Shown: positions 1 through 12,064, numbered from the stretch's first letter. The stretch: DNA of 64,000 bases from Phyllostachys edulis (GCA_036346405.1 CM070568.1:34754820-34818819), one strand, 5' to 3'. Numbers and translations: made by a program. The notes: generated from the sequence alone by a model not told the origin.

Positions 1-189
1 GATCATGGATGTGACTGGCTAGTCTGGTAGTATTAGTTACTCCATTAGGCATGAAATGACTACTGTTATGCTCAATTGTCTGATGTTGTCTATCCGGCTT
101 TGATTGCTTAATTGATTCATTCATGTGGTTCTCACTCATCTGTCAGTAGAAAAATGGTTTACACTACAGGGGTTAAAGTGCACGTGGGA

Positions 190-1158
190 CAGTGGCGGAC
201 CCAGGATTTCTACGATGGGTGTTCGAAGTTACAAAAATATTGTTCAATGTAAAACATAAATATACACTATAATAAAAATCAAAGTACAAATTATTCGTAC
301 TAATGACAACATCTCAAATAATTTAGTAAAATTACAAAATAATCAAGAAAAATTACAATTTAACTCGATTTTCCTTCGTGCCTTTCAAATCGACAAACTT
401 CTTCATTTTTTTAAGCTCTGATATCTATATTTCACAAAAAAGACAAGATTTACCAATCACAATTCAAACTAACACAAACAAAATTGCTGATTTGGGCTTT
501 TGGGTTTGCTTTTTGCTGGTTTGGGAGTTGAGGATCTGGTAATTCAGATTGAACCAACATCTGAGTTGTTGAGAATTTGGGTAGCATAGTCTTCTTGCCG
601 GGAGCCGCCGAGTCGTTGTTGCTGGCCATAAACCCATAGGGATCCCCGATCACCCTCCCGCGTGATCGCCCCATCCCAACAAGGCTGCTCGACGACCAAT
701 GGTAACAGCCGCCTTGGCCAGACGTCCGACCTTACTCCTCTGACCTCCGACCTACCGCCGCCGCATTTGGCATCGTCGTGGTCGCATTGCCGCGTCAAGA
801 AAGAGGGAGAGATGTGAGAATCGGTTGTTGTTTGTTGATTGTTAGGGTTAGAGAGAGAGAGAGAGAGATGTGATGGGGAATGACCTTGTTGTGGCAGGTC
901 AAATGGTTCAATGTCCAAAGGGCAAAGGCCAAGGGATGTGTGTGACCATAGGCCGACCATCACATGGGTCAGTTTGAGGTTGTGGGGTGTCGGAGGGAAA
1001 TGTGGTTTGATGAGCTGAGAGGAAGTTGTGATTTGATTGACCCAATTAAAAGCTTATTTCATTATATATGTAATACACATACTATACTGTGGATTTTTTT
1101 TACAAAAAATAATGGGCGTTCGGTTGAACACCCATGACCTCAGGAGGGACCGCCCCTG
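190..1158. mobile_element. Non-autonomous hAT element with 8-bp target duplication
   Basis: The terminal inverted repeats begin CAGTGGCGGACCC on the left and, read inward from the right, CAGGGGCGGTCCC. The flanks are acgtggga (182-189) and atgtggga (1159-1166), an 8-bp target duplication with one mismatch, as expected for hAT elements. Subterminal sequences with gggtgttcgaa/gttgaacaccc are also inverted. No transposase is recognisable; the minus-strand open frames inside are not similar to anything I know. The termini match those of the 3.4 kb hAT element at 17528-20916, so this is probably a deletion derivative mobilised by the same transposase family. Confidence 0.75.
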
Positions 1159-1319
1159 ATGTGGGATCATTGTATGTAGCATTATATCTGTAGTTTTTAT
1201 AGGGTTAAGAATGTAGGGATAGCGTTTGCAATTACTGTGGGTCAAAATCAAATATGACAGTTTCCGAAGTTTCCGATGGTTTATCCGTGTTTTCCCAGTA
1301 ATGCCATAATCAAATAGAA

Positions 1320-1545
1320 TTATTGAGGATTTACCACTATAAATAGGTACATTTGAGGGGGCAAATGGAATTATTGACAATTTACTACTATAAACAAATG
1401 CATTTGAGGATTTACATATCGATGTCTCACTGACATGTGAGTCATAGGGTCACATATCAGTAAGACAATGATAAATAAATCATCAAATATATCTATCTCA
1501 CAATGGTAAATCCTCAAACCCTCTAGTCAAATAAGATAGTTTACG
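1320..1545. repeat. Degenerate foldback (MITE-like) sequence
   Basis: AT-rich sequence with inverted similarity: gaggatttaccac near 1325 pairs with gtggtaaatcctc-like sequence near 1505-1515. A central gtctcactgacatgtga pairs with tcacatatcagtaagac. I see no clean target duplication and no gene between 1167 and the start of the next gene at 1924. Confidence 0.4.
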
Positions 1546-1848
1546 ATGCAGTAAATGAAGTAATAGTAAACATGGAGAAATTCTTGGAGGCTCAAATTAT
1601 GTAGTGGACGTGTAAAGCCAGAAGAACAGGTCGGTGGCATTGAAGCCTCAGTAAAATTGCAAACTTGCGTAGTGACTAGTGAACATGCACGCTTGTGCAG
1701 CGAGGCTGCCTCGTGAGTGGGGTGTGTGTCCTGTTCTCGGGAAAAAATAAATAAAAGAAAGCCAGAGTTTTCGCATAATTCTTTCTCACACGCTGTTCAA
1801 ATCAAGGCAGGATCGCGAGGAGGCCCCACCGTCAGCGAGTGTAGGTCG

Positions 1849-1856
1849 CATAAAAG
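1849..1856 (+). promoter_or_regulatory. TATA-like element of the copia-derived gene
   Basis: cataaaag lies about 70 bases before the ATG at 1924, in a region that turns GC-rich toward the gene. This spacing would leave a 5' leader of roughly 40 nt. It is the only TATA-like match in the last 100 bases before the start. Confidence 0.35.
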
Positions 1857-1923
1857 TTCCCTCGCTCGGTATTGGCATTCCCTTGGCCTCGCGGAAACCC
1901 TTCTCGGCTCTCGCTGCTCTCCA

Positions 1924-4793
1924 ATGGCGTCGCCGGCGGGTGCTGCGGCGGTGAGAGAGGACGGGGAGCAGCACGAGCTGCCCAGGGTTTCAATGGGGCT
2001 GCCGCTGGTTGAGGTGCCCCGCGACGGCGAGGATCCCGAGGACATCAGCGCCATCAGGTACACCCACCCCAAGAAGAACTGCACCACATCTTTTGCCCCG
2101 CGCGCCACCCGTTTGACGAAATGCCGCGGCGGAGGCGCTCTTTTAGATCCGTCTCTGGTTAGGCTGGCTGATCCAACAACTTAGTTGCCGTTGGGTTGTG
2201 GAGGGTCTAGGGATTGGGTGGTCGAAACTTGCTGTGCTCTGCTCGCTTGTTGCGGTTGTGGTGCCGCTTGCATTGGGATTCTTACATGTTCATGCGTCAT
2301 AGTTTCGGTGACTTCGTATTTTATTTTTGGTAGTACTTGTTTGGTAAATGTTCATCGGTGCCGCTGGTAGTTTCGGTGAGGGAGAGATCCGACGGCCACC
2401 GTTGGATGACGTGAGACACCACTGTAACGCGTGTGTGTGAGGGAGGGATGAGGGGCCTCACCCTCCACTCCAGAAAATTTATTTCCTCGTTCCAGCGGTA
2501 GTCAAGCCGTGATGGTTATCTGGATCTAAGATTGTGAGGAAATTATGCTTGATGTCCATAAGGTGTTGGAAGTGGTCTGCGCAGTGCGTACATGAAGAGT
2601 CTGTGCAGGAGCCACCGCCTCATTGCTTTCCTCAGAGTTGGGGTGTCTTTGGGTGCCTATCTGATTGTTTGCTATTGTTGAAAATCCTTATCTGTTTATG
2701 GACAGGCTCGATTACTTGCTGTCGTTCTTTAGTTTTCATAAATTTTCATTGTCTAGTGGTAGGTAGCTGCGATGGTTATTTGGAGGAAATTATGCCAGGG
2801 GTACAAATGGAGCGGATAATTCCCGACTGACCGAAAGCTTGCGGAGCGAATATGGAAGAGATACATGGTTATCCGGCACTATCCGTGTCCGACTCCGAGG
2901 AAAAAATGCGGAATATGATACGGGATAAGCGATATCCGTCCATATGTATCCGTATATCAGGTGGTATGAGGAAAACCTGTTGTGACTTCACTTAGGAATA
3001 TGATAACAGATAGGTGGGTTGCTGCATATGAACTGATAAGAGATACCGAGTGTTTTTCTTTCGACATCTCAGCGATTAGTCTCTCCATGTTCGTTCTGAT
3101 TGCACCTCTACTATCTAATGTCCTGTGTAGGGGTGCAAAGAAGCGGATAATATCCATCCAATCAACCCTATAGGGTGGATAAATGGGTATCCGATACTAT
3201 TCGTGTTCGACTCCGACTCCAAGAAAAAAAAATACGGAATAGGATACGAGATAAACGATATCTGATCGTATCTACTCCGATTGCACCCATTTATGCCTGA
3301 TTTGATGATTTCCATATATCGAGGTGGCATGCACACCAGAGTTAGAGTGAACACCAAACTCCATTTGATTAGGTTTTCTGACTTGGCAATATCAGATAAC
3401 AAGGAATCATAGCCTAAAATAGAAACATGATTATTGAATAGAGTTCCTCAAGCCACTATTTTCCTTTTAGGAAATTGTCTTCCTTGGGATAATAAGATGT
3501 CATGTATAAACAAATAAAGAGGTAGTTCTGTTTTCTGTCTTCCGGGTTATCCAATGCTCTAGTACAAACAATGCTGTTGAGCATTTCTTCTGCAGGCTAA
3601 CGTCACTTATTTGTCCCTGACAGCTTATTTTATACCACTGTTGTTGTCATTTACATTGCACTAACACAGTGTTTCTCAGGGAATTCAACTGGGCTGCGTT
3701 GATGGATGCGCTTGATCCCAGACGTGACAACGCAAGAGCTAGTACTACTACAACTGAGGCTGTATGGCATCTTTCCAGTAACGCGTGCCATCACATCACA
3801 GGAAATCTGTGCCTACTTAACAATCTGTCGCCAGTATCTGATCGTTGGGTTCGGTGCAATGATTCTGAACCACCTCAGCAAGCATTGGCTCATGGGTCTG
3901 TGAACTGCAATGGGATAATTCTAGATGATGTGTGGTACATTCCTGGTGACGTGAATCTTGTCTCGGTCAGCCAGCTCTCTAGGCAAAATCTGCTTGTTGA
4001 ATATTCCCCAGATGCTTGCATCATTGAGCGCAATGATGGAACTGTGGTCGGCAAAGCTCGTGTAGGGCCAAAGAACCACTTTGAACTGGACTTCATGAAC
4101 ACCGCTACCAGGTACAGGATGTCCTCCTGCTGGGAATCCATGGTTTCTCTTTGCAAAACAAGTTCTCATATTTTGACAAAATTGATGGATGTATGCATGT
4201 GTTTTGGATAGCTCTTTTCTTTGACTTTGGTAATTGTCAGTTTGCACTCATTGTTTCTGACAGCCCTACTGTTTGAATGGAGAAATCATAAGTCTATCGA
4301 CGTCGGAAGTAGGTTAATTCCCAAGTAATAATCTATGTTGTTTATCTGTGCACATGCAAATATATTATTGATTACTCGAACAGTAGCGATATGAGCCTTA
4401 ACCTGTCTTTGCTGTCTTGTCAGTGGAGCTCCCTGGTACATTGTCTCAAACGTCCAAGAGCACATGACTGGCAATCTGGAGTTACTCACAGACTACAGCG
4501 CCATACGCCCAAGCCGTGCTGTCAGGACGCACACTGGGGCGATATTGCAAGTGTGTGGCAAAGGGTCTCTGAAGAAGAAAGAATTCTGCATCCCTGACAT
4601 CTCATACGTCCCTGGGCTGAGCAAGAACATCGTCTCAATCAGCCAGCTCCTGGACAGTGGCCTGATCGTCGAATTCGACATCAATGGTTGTGTCATCAAG
4701 AGGAGCCGCGATTCTACGGCGGTCGGCTCAGCTACGTATGGAGGTGATCAAGGGCTGTACTGCCTCAGGGCTCTAAAGGCGGACCTGGTTTGA
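1924..4793 (+). CDS. Domesticated Ty1-copia-derived protein with two tandem inactive retropepsin-like domains (three exons)
   Basis: Predicted exons are 1924-2057, 3680-4111 and 4424-4793; all introns are GT-AG and phase 2, giving 311 aa. Residues 1-44 are an acidic leader with no retroelement match that I recognise. Exon 2 (about 45-188) and exon 3 (189-311) each encode the same module: the copia protease motif followed by the start of the gag-pre-integrase region. Module 1 reads WHLSSNACHHITG at 74-86 and VWYIPG at 129-134; module 2 reads WYIVSNVQEHMTG at 193-205 and ISYVPGLSKNIVSISQL from 248. In active copia proteases the site is Asp-Ser-Gly; here it is Ser-Ser-Asn and Val-Ser-Asn, so proteolysis is not expected. 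There are no LTRs, integrase or RT around it, and the frame is clean over three exons, unlike every retroelement in the window. Function is unknown. A broken second copy lies at 14725-44640. Alternative view: a recently dead retrogene, but clean frame and splice sites argue against this. Confidence 0.6.
2797..3289. mobile_element. Compound hAT-type MITE in intron 1 of the copia-derived gene
   Basis: It starts aggggtacaaatgg and ends attgcaccca, flanked by attatgcc (2789-2796) and tttatgcc (3290-3297). A second head (taggggtgcaaag near 3128) and a second tail (attgcacctcta near 3098-3110) occur inside, so two related copies are stacked. Many cggata/tatccg subterminal motifs are present. No coding capacity. 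Confidence 0.55.
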
Positions 4794-5494
4794 CTGAAGC
4801 TTGTGAAACTCTGAAGTAGATGGGATTGACTGTTTGCTTGCTTGCTTGCTTGCTTGCGCAAAGAACAGGGCTTTACCATACTATACAACACTAGCCAGTA
4901 TATATCATGAACCGGCGTCAGCTGTTCATGCACTAAAGCTAAAGGTCTTTCTGAAAGCCAGTCTTTCTAGGGAGATGTATATATGCTTTGTTCTTAACCT
5001 GTTATTAGGCTAACTGTGTTCAAGCTCAAGGATTTTGATCTGCTACACTGACTGAATTTAATCAAGTGGAAAGATTTTGCATGAATGCTTCCTGCTGTTC
5101 ACTACTATTTACTAAATGATACGCATGAATGGCTGCTGTTAAGTGGAAACAAAAACCCAATTAACCCGTCCAAAACGTGTAACCCAGCCCACCCAACCCC
5201 CCATTAAAACAAGACCCCGAATAAAGAATTTGCGAGCTGGGTTTAACGCGCATAAAAGCCGTGCATGAACATCTCTGCCTGCCATATATAACTTGCATTG
5301 GTCCTACATACGTGGTTCCGGACAATTTTCTTCCCCTCTGTGATGGTCTAATAACTGGAACTCTCTGATGCTGTGCATTGGCTGCCTCGTGCTTAATATA
5401 GCCAGTTCAAGTTTGTTGTTGGGGTTGTGCGTCTTGTCCACCCTTAGCTGTGGTGTTGTTGCGTGAGAGAGTTACAAGTGTTTCAGTGAGCTAA
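4794..5494. other. 3' flank of the copia-derived gene, no further gene seen
   Basis: Contains the probable 3' UTR. The first ~350 bases are matched by the displaced tail of the second gene copy at 43728-44640. A (GCTT)n run sits at 4834-4857. Nothing coding is recognisable in the rest. Confidence 0.5.
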
Positions 5495-5745
5495 CAATGG
5501 TATAGACAACAGTTGTCTATAGTACCTCTCTATGTCATCTATAGACAGCGCTAAAGACAGTTCTTATAATGAGTTATTTTTTTATATGTCTTTATAGATA
5601 ACTCCTTCATGTATAATGTATCTTGTTTTTCGTACTACAATCGACTACTGCATGAGAGACAATCCAATTCTTTATACCCCCTCTCTCATCCACATCATCT
5701 CGTATCCTACGTGGCAAGATTTACAGACAGCTGACATCACACTAT
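5495..5745 (+). mobile_element. MITE, copy 1 of a family also at 50160-50445
   Basis: Short AT-rich element with several ctatagaca-type motifs and the tail gacagctgacatcaca. The reverse complement of 50160-50445 aligns along the whole length, which shows that it is a dispersed repeat. I could not define a target duplication with certainty. No coding capacity. Confidence 0.5.
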
Positions 5746-6206
5746 TGAACATGCTATAAGGGAACGAGAACCAAACACTAGCTAGGCCTTAATAATTGGT
5801 TGGTTGTTAATGAATGTCGATGTTACAATTAATAGTCACAGTTAGTCCATGCATCTATATAGGCTAGTTGGTTCTGAGTTAAAATAAAATGCCATGCAAT
5901 ATATTATGTTGTTTGAGTTTTAAAGCACGTTATGAACAGCTATGATCAATTAATTGACTACATCATTTTGATACACATGATCTTTCAATTTAAGGAATAT
6001 TTTCTACATGGGCTAACCTCCATGATATTCTCTTTGCATACACTCCATGGTGTAGTTTTGGAGGTATACTTTGTTTGCTGAGGTGCATCTCATGTCTTTT
6101 TTTATGAACAAGCAAAAGGAGGGCTAGAGCTTTTGGTTTTTTATGAACAAGCAAAAGGTGGACTAAATCTTCATAATAAGAGGCCATGGCCCCCTTTGGC
6201 CCTTGA
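5746..6206. other. Intergenic, nothing recognised
   Basis: AT-rich sequence without a supported gene or repeat. The open frames here are short and unrelated to known proteins. Confidence 0.4.
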
Positions 6207-6501
6207 GGGCATCCGCAATGGGGCAACAAGAGGGAGGTCCTAAGGGTGATGTGGCTGGTCGCCCTCATACATTGTGCGACTTGGCCCAAGCGAAAAAAGC
6301 AAGGGCCGGCTCCCAGGCTTGAGACCCGGTTCCAAACAAGCTGACGGCCCCACATGTCAGATGAAGGTGGGGGAGAGAGAGGGGGGAGATGATATTTTAA
6401 TAAGTTGTGGGTTTCACCTTGGTACCCATCTGAGTTCTGCATATTTCAGAAAATAGCCCTAAGCCACGTCATTCCGGCTTCCTTATGCATTAAGGATGCC
6501 C
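6207..6501. mobile_element. Small MITE with GGGCATCC termini
   Basis: It starts gggcatccgcaatg and its right end read inward is gggcatccttaatg, a 14-bp imperfect inverted repeat. It is flanked by TGA on both sides (6204-6206 and 6502-6504), compatible with a 3-bp PIF/Harbinger-type target duplication. 295 bp, no coding sequence. Confidence 0.55.
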
Positions 6502-6671
6502 TGAGAAGCTCCATCCGTGCTGACTTGGATACATCTGAGCACCCCTGCAAGGAAGACCTCTTCGGTGGATTTAATATATATGTGCCAGCTCAATTAATTT
6601 ACTTGAAAACATGTACTCTGTTGAATGTATTCCAAGTTTGGTTGTCTAGCACCTCACGTATATTGATGAGC

Positions 6672-6945
6672 CTTTTTTTTAATCTTTTTAAAAAATTATT
6701 TTAAAGATAAACTTTTTTTAACTTTATTTTCAATTCTGACCCTTTTAGTCACGCCATGACCCATGGCGTGACTAAATATCTGTCATCACGTCATCAACCC
6801 CTTTAGACACGTCTGTTTTTGGGCTAAATTCTGTCACGCCAAGAAGAGTGGCATGACAGTACAGTTTGATCAGAATTGAAAATAAAATTAAGAAGAGTCT
6901 ATCTTTAAAATAACTTTAAAAATGGATTAAATAATAAAAAGAATT
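6672..6945. mobile_element. Palindromic MITE with long inverted arms
   Basis: Arms at about 6679-6745 and 6865-6930 are inverted copies (tttcaattctgac against gtcagaattgaaa-like sequence, ttattttaaagata against tatctttaaaataa). The centre contains tcacgccatg/catggcgtga, which is itself a hairpin. Exact termini are uncertain. Confidence 0.5.
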
Positions 6946-8479
6946 CTATATTGATTGGTTTAGAGTAATATCTTATACGAGATACATTTTAGCAAAAAAT
7001 GCAGTGAATTTAAATGCACACATTGCTATGCATTTCTAAGCCACCAACTAGATATACATATAAAAAATAGTTTAAAAAATCTTTAAAATGCTTGTGCCAT
7101 GCTTTGTGGGGGTACGTCGATGTTTCTCAATTCTCGTGTTTAATCGTTCTCCAATCTAGTCCTGCACTCCTGCTACATATGATGACGCTAAGACTTTTTT
7201 TTGGATACAGTAGCTCTTAATCTAGACCGTTCATTTTGGATTAGATGATAGAGAGAATAATCTAATACATATCATTATAGTTCTCTGCAATAGCCTATAC
7301 TTATAGAGAGGGTCCACTTCCTCTCTTTAGTCTTCTCCTAATCGAGTCGTGCAGCATATGCTTACCTGTCGTCTTCTCTCAGCACAGAATGGAAGCACGT
7401 GTCACCAGTAACGATTTCTCAGCTAATAAATAGGCGTGATCATCACTACAGTCTCTGCTCTCGGTTTCACTTAGCTCTCCTCTCCTCTCAGTGGCTCCGC
7501 CGCCGCCGCCGCCGCCACCGGTCCGGACTCCGGACAACGCCGTCTACAACTGCCAAGCCGAGCTGCTGACGCAGTCCGGCGAGGGCGGCGACAGCTGCTG
7601 GCCGCCTCCAGCTTGGTGTTTGTCTTGGCGACGATGGTGTTCCAATGGTTTCGCCAGCGTCGCCTCCGCCGTGCCGAAGCAGCCGCCGCCGCTGAAGCCG
7701 TCTTGGAACGCTGATCCTTGGAACCTGTCTTGAACAACGCATGGTACCGATGCGGTCAGTCATCTCCTTGGCCATGTGCCACTCAAATGGTAAACCCCAT
7801 ACTTGTTTAAGAAATCTTCTAAAGACCCTCAAGAAGCTCTGTCCCTGAAAAAAACAACTGATGATATTGGTATGTTGGATGTTATGATGCGTACGAAAAC
7901 AAAAAAAATTATATAAAAAATATACATAGTTTAACTACAATAATTCAGAAGCTACATGTTGTGTTAGCAGCAAGGCTCTCCTGGTCCTGCATGCTCAATG
8001 GCGAAGCTATTCCGCTAGTTTAGCGTCTAGTTAGCACTCAAATGGTAAACCTAATACTTGCTTAGGAAATCTTCTGCCCCCTTTGGTCCTAAAAAAGCTT
8101 CGTCCCTGCCGATTTCGGATACATCTGAGCACCCCACCTTATTAACAGGAAGACCTCTGGCCACCACGTAGCCAGCTGGGGTACTTGATGAACCGACGCT
8201 TCCCATAGACTTTGACAAGAAGGGTCCAGATGAGATCATTGTCATCTGAATCCCCTAAGGCTTGTTTGGTTGGAGGGAATTAGGGGGAGAGTGTGAATTT
8301 AGGGAGTAGTAGCTATAAAAACTAGAGTAAATTTGGTGTATACCATCGCAGTTGTCGTCGAGTTGTAAAATGCCATCACAATCAGACCACACTTCAAAAT
8401 ACCACCGCAAAGACTAAAAATTCTTCAAAATGCTATTGCCGTCACGTTTTCGTTAGTTTTCAAGGGCCCTCAGACTTCG
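6946..8479. other. Intergenic with direct repeats and a GC-rich fragment
   Basis: A segment starting cactcaaatggtaaac occurs twice (about 7782-7847 and 8034-8110). The sequence tttcggatacatctgagcac at 8113 also recurs near 6525. Between them, 7480-7735 is GC-rich with a (CCG)n run at 7497-7517 and could be a captured exon fragment, but it has no ATG in its open frame and no recognisable domain. A Tourist-like start (ggcttgtttggttgg) is at about 8260. Confidence 0.35.
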
Positions 8480-8957
8480 CTGGCTCTAGCAAGAATGGAA
8501 AGCCGAAAACAAACCGTGGGTCGGCATGGACATACTTTGCGATGAGACCGACATACGCCTATTTGTGACGGCCACCTCAATCACTTTAGGCAACGGAAAA
8601 AAAAGCAAATTTCTGGACTTCAGCTTGGCTCAATGGGACTTCTCCTCAGGATATTGCACCAGAGATGTACCGTTTTTCCATCCAAAAAAATAAAACAGTT
8701 TCCGCGGCACTCCAGGAAAACTGCTAGATATAGGATATAAACCTACAAGGTGAAATTTCAGATGGGCTAGTCCGTCAATTTCTAGGCGCACCTCTGGGAA
8801 AGTGTCCACCAGATCACCCTGGATCCATTGGCCTCAGACGAGATCACCTGGAAGAAATCCTCAAAGGGTGAATATTCAACAAAACCAGCTTACGATTTGC
8901 AATTCCTAGGATCAACGACAACGGAGTTTCAAAGTCTCATATGGAAAACCGTGGCGC

Positions 8958-9480
8958 TGTTGGGGTTTTAATCTTGTACAAGATTAGAAAAGTTTTAAGT
9001 CCGAGTAGTATACTCATGTGTGAGTCCATTTCTGTGTCCTTGTCTTAGTCAATGCATGTAATAATATGTAAGCAGGGGGAGATAGCAGTCTTGTAATGAG
9101 TTGAGAAGAGAAGAAATACAAAAAGACAAAAAGAGGAGCAGCAGCTCCTGAAAGAAATCATTGTGTTCTCGCGTGTTGTTTTCGTTTTGCTTCGGCGTTC
9201 GTTGTCTCAGCGGTTTCTCCAGCAGGGAGGAAAGAGAGGCACATGGGCGCTGCTACCAAGGGTGCTTCACTGCTGCTGTTTTTTTTCTTCTAAGAAGGGC
9301 CTCACTCACGTGGAAAAAGCCAAAGACAAAGGAGGAGGCAAAGCTACTACTATGAGCAGAACGCTGGTTTCAGACAAGTCGTATCGCAAGGACCGAGCAT
9401 CGTTTTTTCCTCTGGACAAAGCCGAGCTAAGTGGTGAATTTTTTGGAAGAAGAATCGAGCGACAAGGAAAATTTCCAATA
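8958..9480 (+). repeat. 5' LTR of the pol-deleted copia element
   Basis: Direct repeat of 12065-12581 with about 95% identity by eye. Starts TGTTGGGGTTTTAATC and ends TTTCCAATA. The U3 palindrome atcttgtacaagat follows the start. Confidence 0.9.
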
Positions 9481-9495
9481 GTTTGTATCAGAGCC
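9481..9495 (+). other. Primer-binding site (initiator tRNA-Met type)
   Basis: gtttgtatcagagcc directly follows the 5' LTR and differs in one or two bases from the usual TGGTATCAGAGC complement of initiator tRNA-Met. Confidence 0.75.
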
Positions 9496-9512
9496 TTGTA
9501 CTCGATCCGGCA

Positions 9513-11118
9513 ATGCGTCGATCATCTTCCTACTCACCTACCCGGCCAAGGATGCCCAACGACATCGGCACACATTTGGAGGCGGGATCCAACAGCGGTA
9601 GTGGCAGGGAAGTGGTGATCCATCACGTGGTGAGGGAGTCAGGAGGCTCGGTCGTCTACCCTATGCTGACACGAATCAACTATGGAGATTGGGCTCTCGT
9701 GATGAGGGTGAACCTTCAAGCGCAAGGCCTGTGGGAGGCGATCAACCTCGGCAATAGCGACTACCGTGACGACAGGATGGCGTTGTTCGCCATACTTCGG
9801 GTCGTCCCGCCAGAGATGTTGTCTACACTTGCCATCAAGAACACCGCCAAGGACGCGTGGGACACCATCAAGACCTTGTGCATGAGCATCCAGCGTGTAC
9901 ACGAGGCGAAGGCGCGGATGTTGCACAAAGAATTTGATGCAATCAAATTCAAGAACGGCGAGTCGGTGGATGACTTCGCAATACGGCTCACCGGCCTAGT
10001 CAACAACTTAGAGATACTTAGGGACAAGATTGAGGAAGACCATGTTGTTAAAAAATTCATCCGCGTCGTCCCGCAAAGGTATTCTTAGGTAGCGATCTCA
10101 ATTGAGACGCTCATTGACTTGCAGATGCTCTCGGTGGAAGAGCTCACCGGACGACTGAAAGCCATAGAAGAGCACTACGAACAAGACAACACCGACGGCG
10201 CTCGCGGACACCTGCTCCTCACAGAGGAGTGGCTTGCGCGCATGAAGCAGCGCGAGCATGGCCAGGGCTCGTCTAGCGAATAGAAGCCTAGTGGTGGCAG
10301 GTAGTTTCACAACGAATCGTCGGAGGAGGATGGTCGTGGCTCATCAAGAAGCCCTGAGCATAGATGCGAGCGTGTGCGAGGTGACAGAGGAGGGCGTGGA
10401 GACTGGGCTAGGCAAGGCGGTGGTGATAGATCCCGTGATAAGTCACATGTCAAGTGTTTTGAATGTAAAAAATACGAGCACTACATGTCGAAGTGCCGCA
10501 GCCACATCTTCAACTGCGACAAGTATGGGCACTATGCTTCGGATTGCCGAAACAAGAAGAAGAATGAGGAGGTAAACCTCACCCGAGCTAGTAAAGACGA
10601 TGAGCCGACCCTGCTTCTCTCCTTATGTGTAAACGAGGCGCCGATTATGGTAATGTTGAAAAAGGAGAATGTAGTTCCTAAACTACACACAGAGGGAGGT
10701 AGCCACGATCATACTAATGAGTGGTACTTGGACAATGGAGCAAGCAATCACATGACAGGAGATCGCTCCATGTTCCATGAGTTCGATGAGAAGGTTACGG
10801 GCAAAGTCAAGTTTGGCAACGGCTCTACGGTGTAGATAAAAGGCAAAGGAACAACTTTTGAAATGCAAGAATGACGATCAGAGGACTGAAATTTATTTTA
10901 TACGAAGTCTATGTAACAACATACCTTGTCTTGGGCAATTGGCAGAACAGGGGTGCAGGGTGGAACTACAAGATCAGTTCTTGTGTGTCTATGACAAAAA
11001 CAAAGATCTACTGATGAAGGCAAAAAAAAAAAATCTTAGAATCGGTTGTACAAAATTTCCCTGAAAACTTGTAAGTCAGTTTGTGTGAAGGACAGTCTGG
11101 AGGAGCCAGAATGGAACT
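9513..11118 (+). pseudogene. copia gag and protease remnant
   Basis: Begins ATG at 9513. The first part (to 10086) reads as a UBN2-type copia Gag with WDTIKTL and FAIRLTGLVNNL. After in-frame stops a double zinc knuckle follows (CFECKKYEHYMSKC near 10455, CDKYGHYASDC near 10517), then the protease motif WYLDNGASNHMTG at about 10722-10760. There the usual Asp-Ser-Gly is Asp-Asn-Gly. Reading continues with frameshifts into the gag-pre-integrase start (VCVKDSLEEPEW near 11085), where homology stops abruptly. At least five stops or frameshifts make it non-functional as one protein. Confidence 0.8.
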
Positions 11119-12064
11119 AGAGTATTAAATCAGGACATGATGGGACCCAGGAGAGGCATGTTGGCGCAGCAGGCGGAGCCTCGAGAGGTCCAGACGCCGC
11201 GCTGGGTGCTGTGGGGGCGGTGAGTCCCACGTACATGAAGGACGCGGCGCGCAAGTTGCTGGAGGCGCGTGACTGGTTGGTGCTACTGGCACCAGAGACA
11301 CCCAAGCACACGACGCCCACGCGCAAGGAGCTGGCGCAGGAGGGGTAGCAAATGCTGGCGCAGGCGTTGTGTCTGATCAGCAGTCCCACATGCATGCGAC
11401 CGTCGGCAGGAGGAGTGGCTTGGGAGAACTGGCGGGTAGTCTAGGCGGCTGCTCAGGTGGCCAAAGAGCTATGCATGCAGAAAGCTTAGGAGGCCAAGGA
11501 AGTGTCTTGGAAGGTCAAAGCATCAAGTTTCATCAAGTCCCATCGGCTGGAGTTTTTTTTGCATTGGCTCTCAAGTGCATGCAGCAGTCCCTTCAATTGG
11601 AGGTTTTTGCAAAGGTGTGCATGCTGCAGGCACAGGAGGTGCCCGAGAGAAAGGCAGACGCAAAGGGGCACAGGGGCAGCGTGAAGGCCAAGCCATGCAC
11701 ACGTAGTGTAGGAAGCACTCACACAGATCATTTTTTTGTCCTGCCATCATCTCACCGAAGCATTTTCAAGAACATGCAATTGCTGCTAGAGGCAGCAGCT
11801 CGAAAGTTCAAGGCAGTTCAAGAGTTTTAGGTGGAAAGTCCCGTCCGCAGCAGGAGGTGCCAGCTGGGCCAAGCGTTGGTTTGTATATAGCTCAGGATGG
11901 AGCAAGCGCAGGCGGTAGGGCGGTATCGGTCCAGGAAGGAACGACACACGGGAGTGCAGGTAAAAGAGGAAGACTTGAAAGTTCAAATGCGTGAGAAGAT
12001 TGGTATGATCAAGATGGAGTGATTACTAGTTTTTTTAAATCTTGTTACAAGATTAGGGAGTGAT
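11119..12064 (+). other. Non-pol cargo between protease and 3' LTR
   Basis: This stretch replaces integrase, RT and RNase H. The first 300 bases are GC-rich and resemble degraded coding sequence (a run reading ARKLLEARDWLVLLAP near 11240), but I do not recognise a family. It ends with a purine-rich tract just before the 3' LTR. It could be the element's own 3' non-coding region or captured host sequence. Confidence 0.4.

Noticed and set aside
3669..4211. 180-aa frame as a stand-alone single-exon gene
   Set aside because: Its start would be GTG inside the intron; acceptor and donor sites and phase show that it is exon 2 of the three-exon gene.
7491..7733. 80-aa proline-rich frame with (CCG)n
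   Set aside because: No ATG start, no domain, and overlapping frames on the other strand; composition alone explains it.
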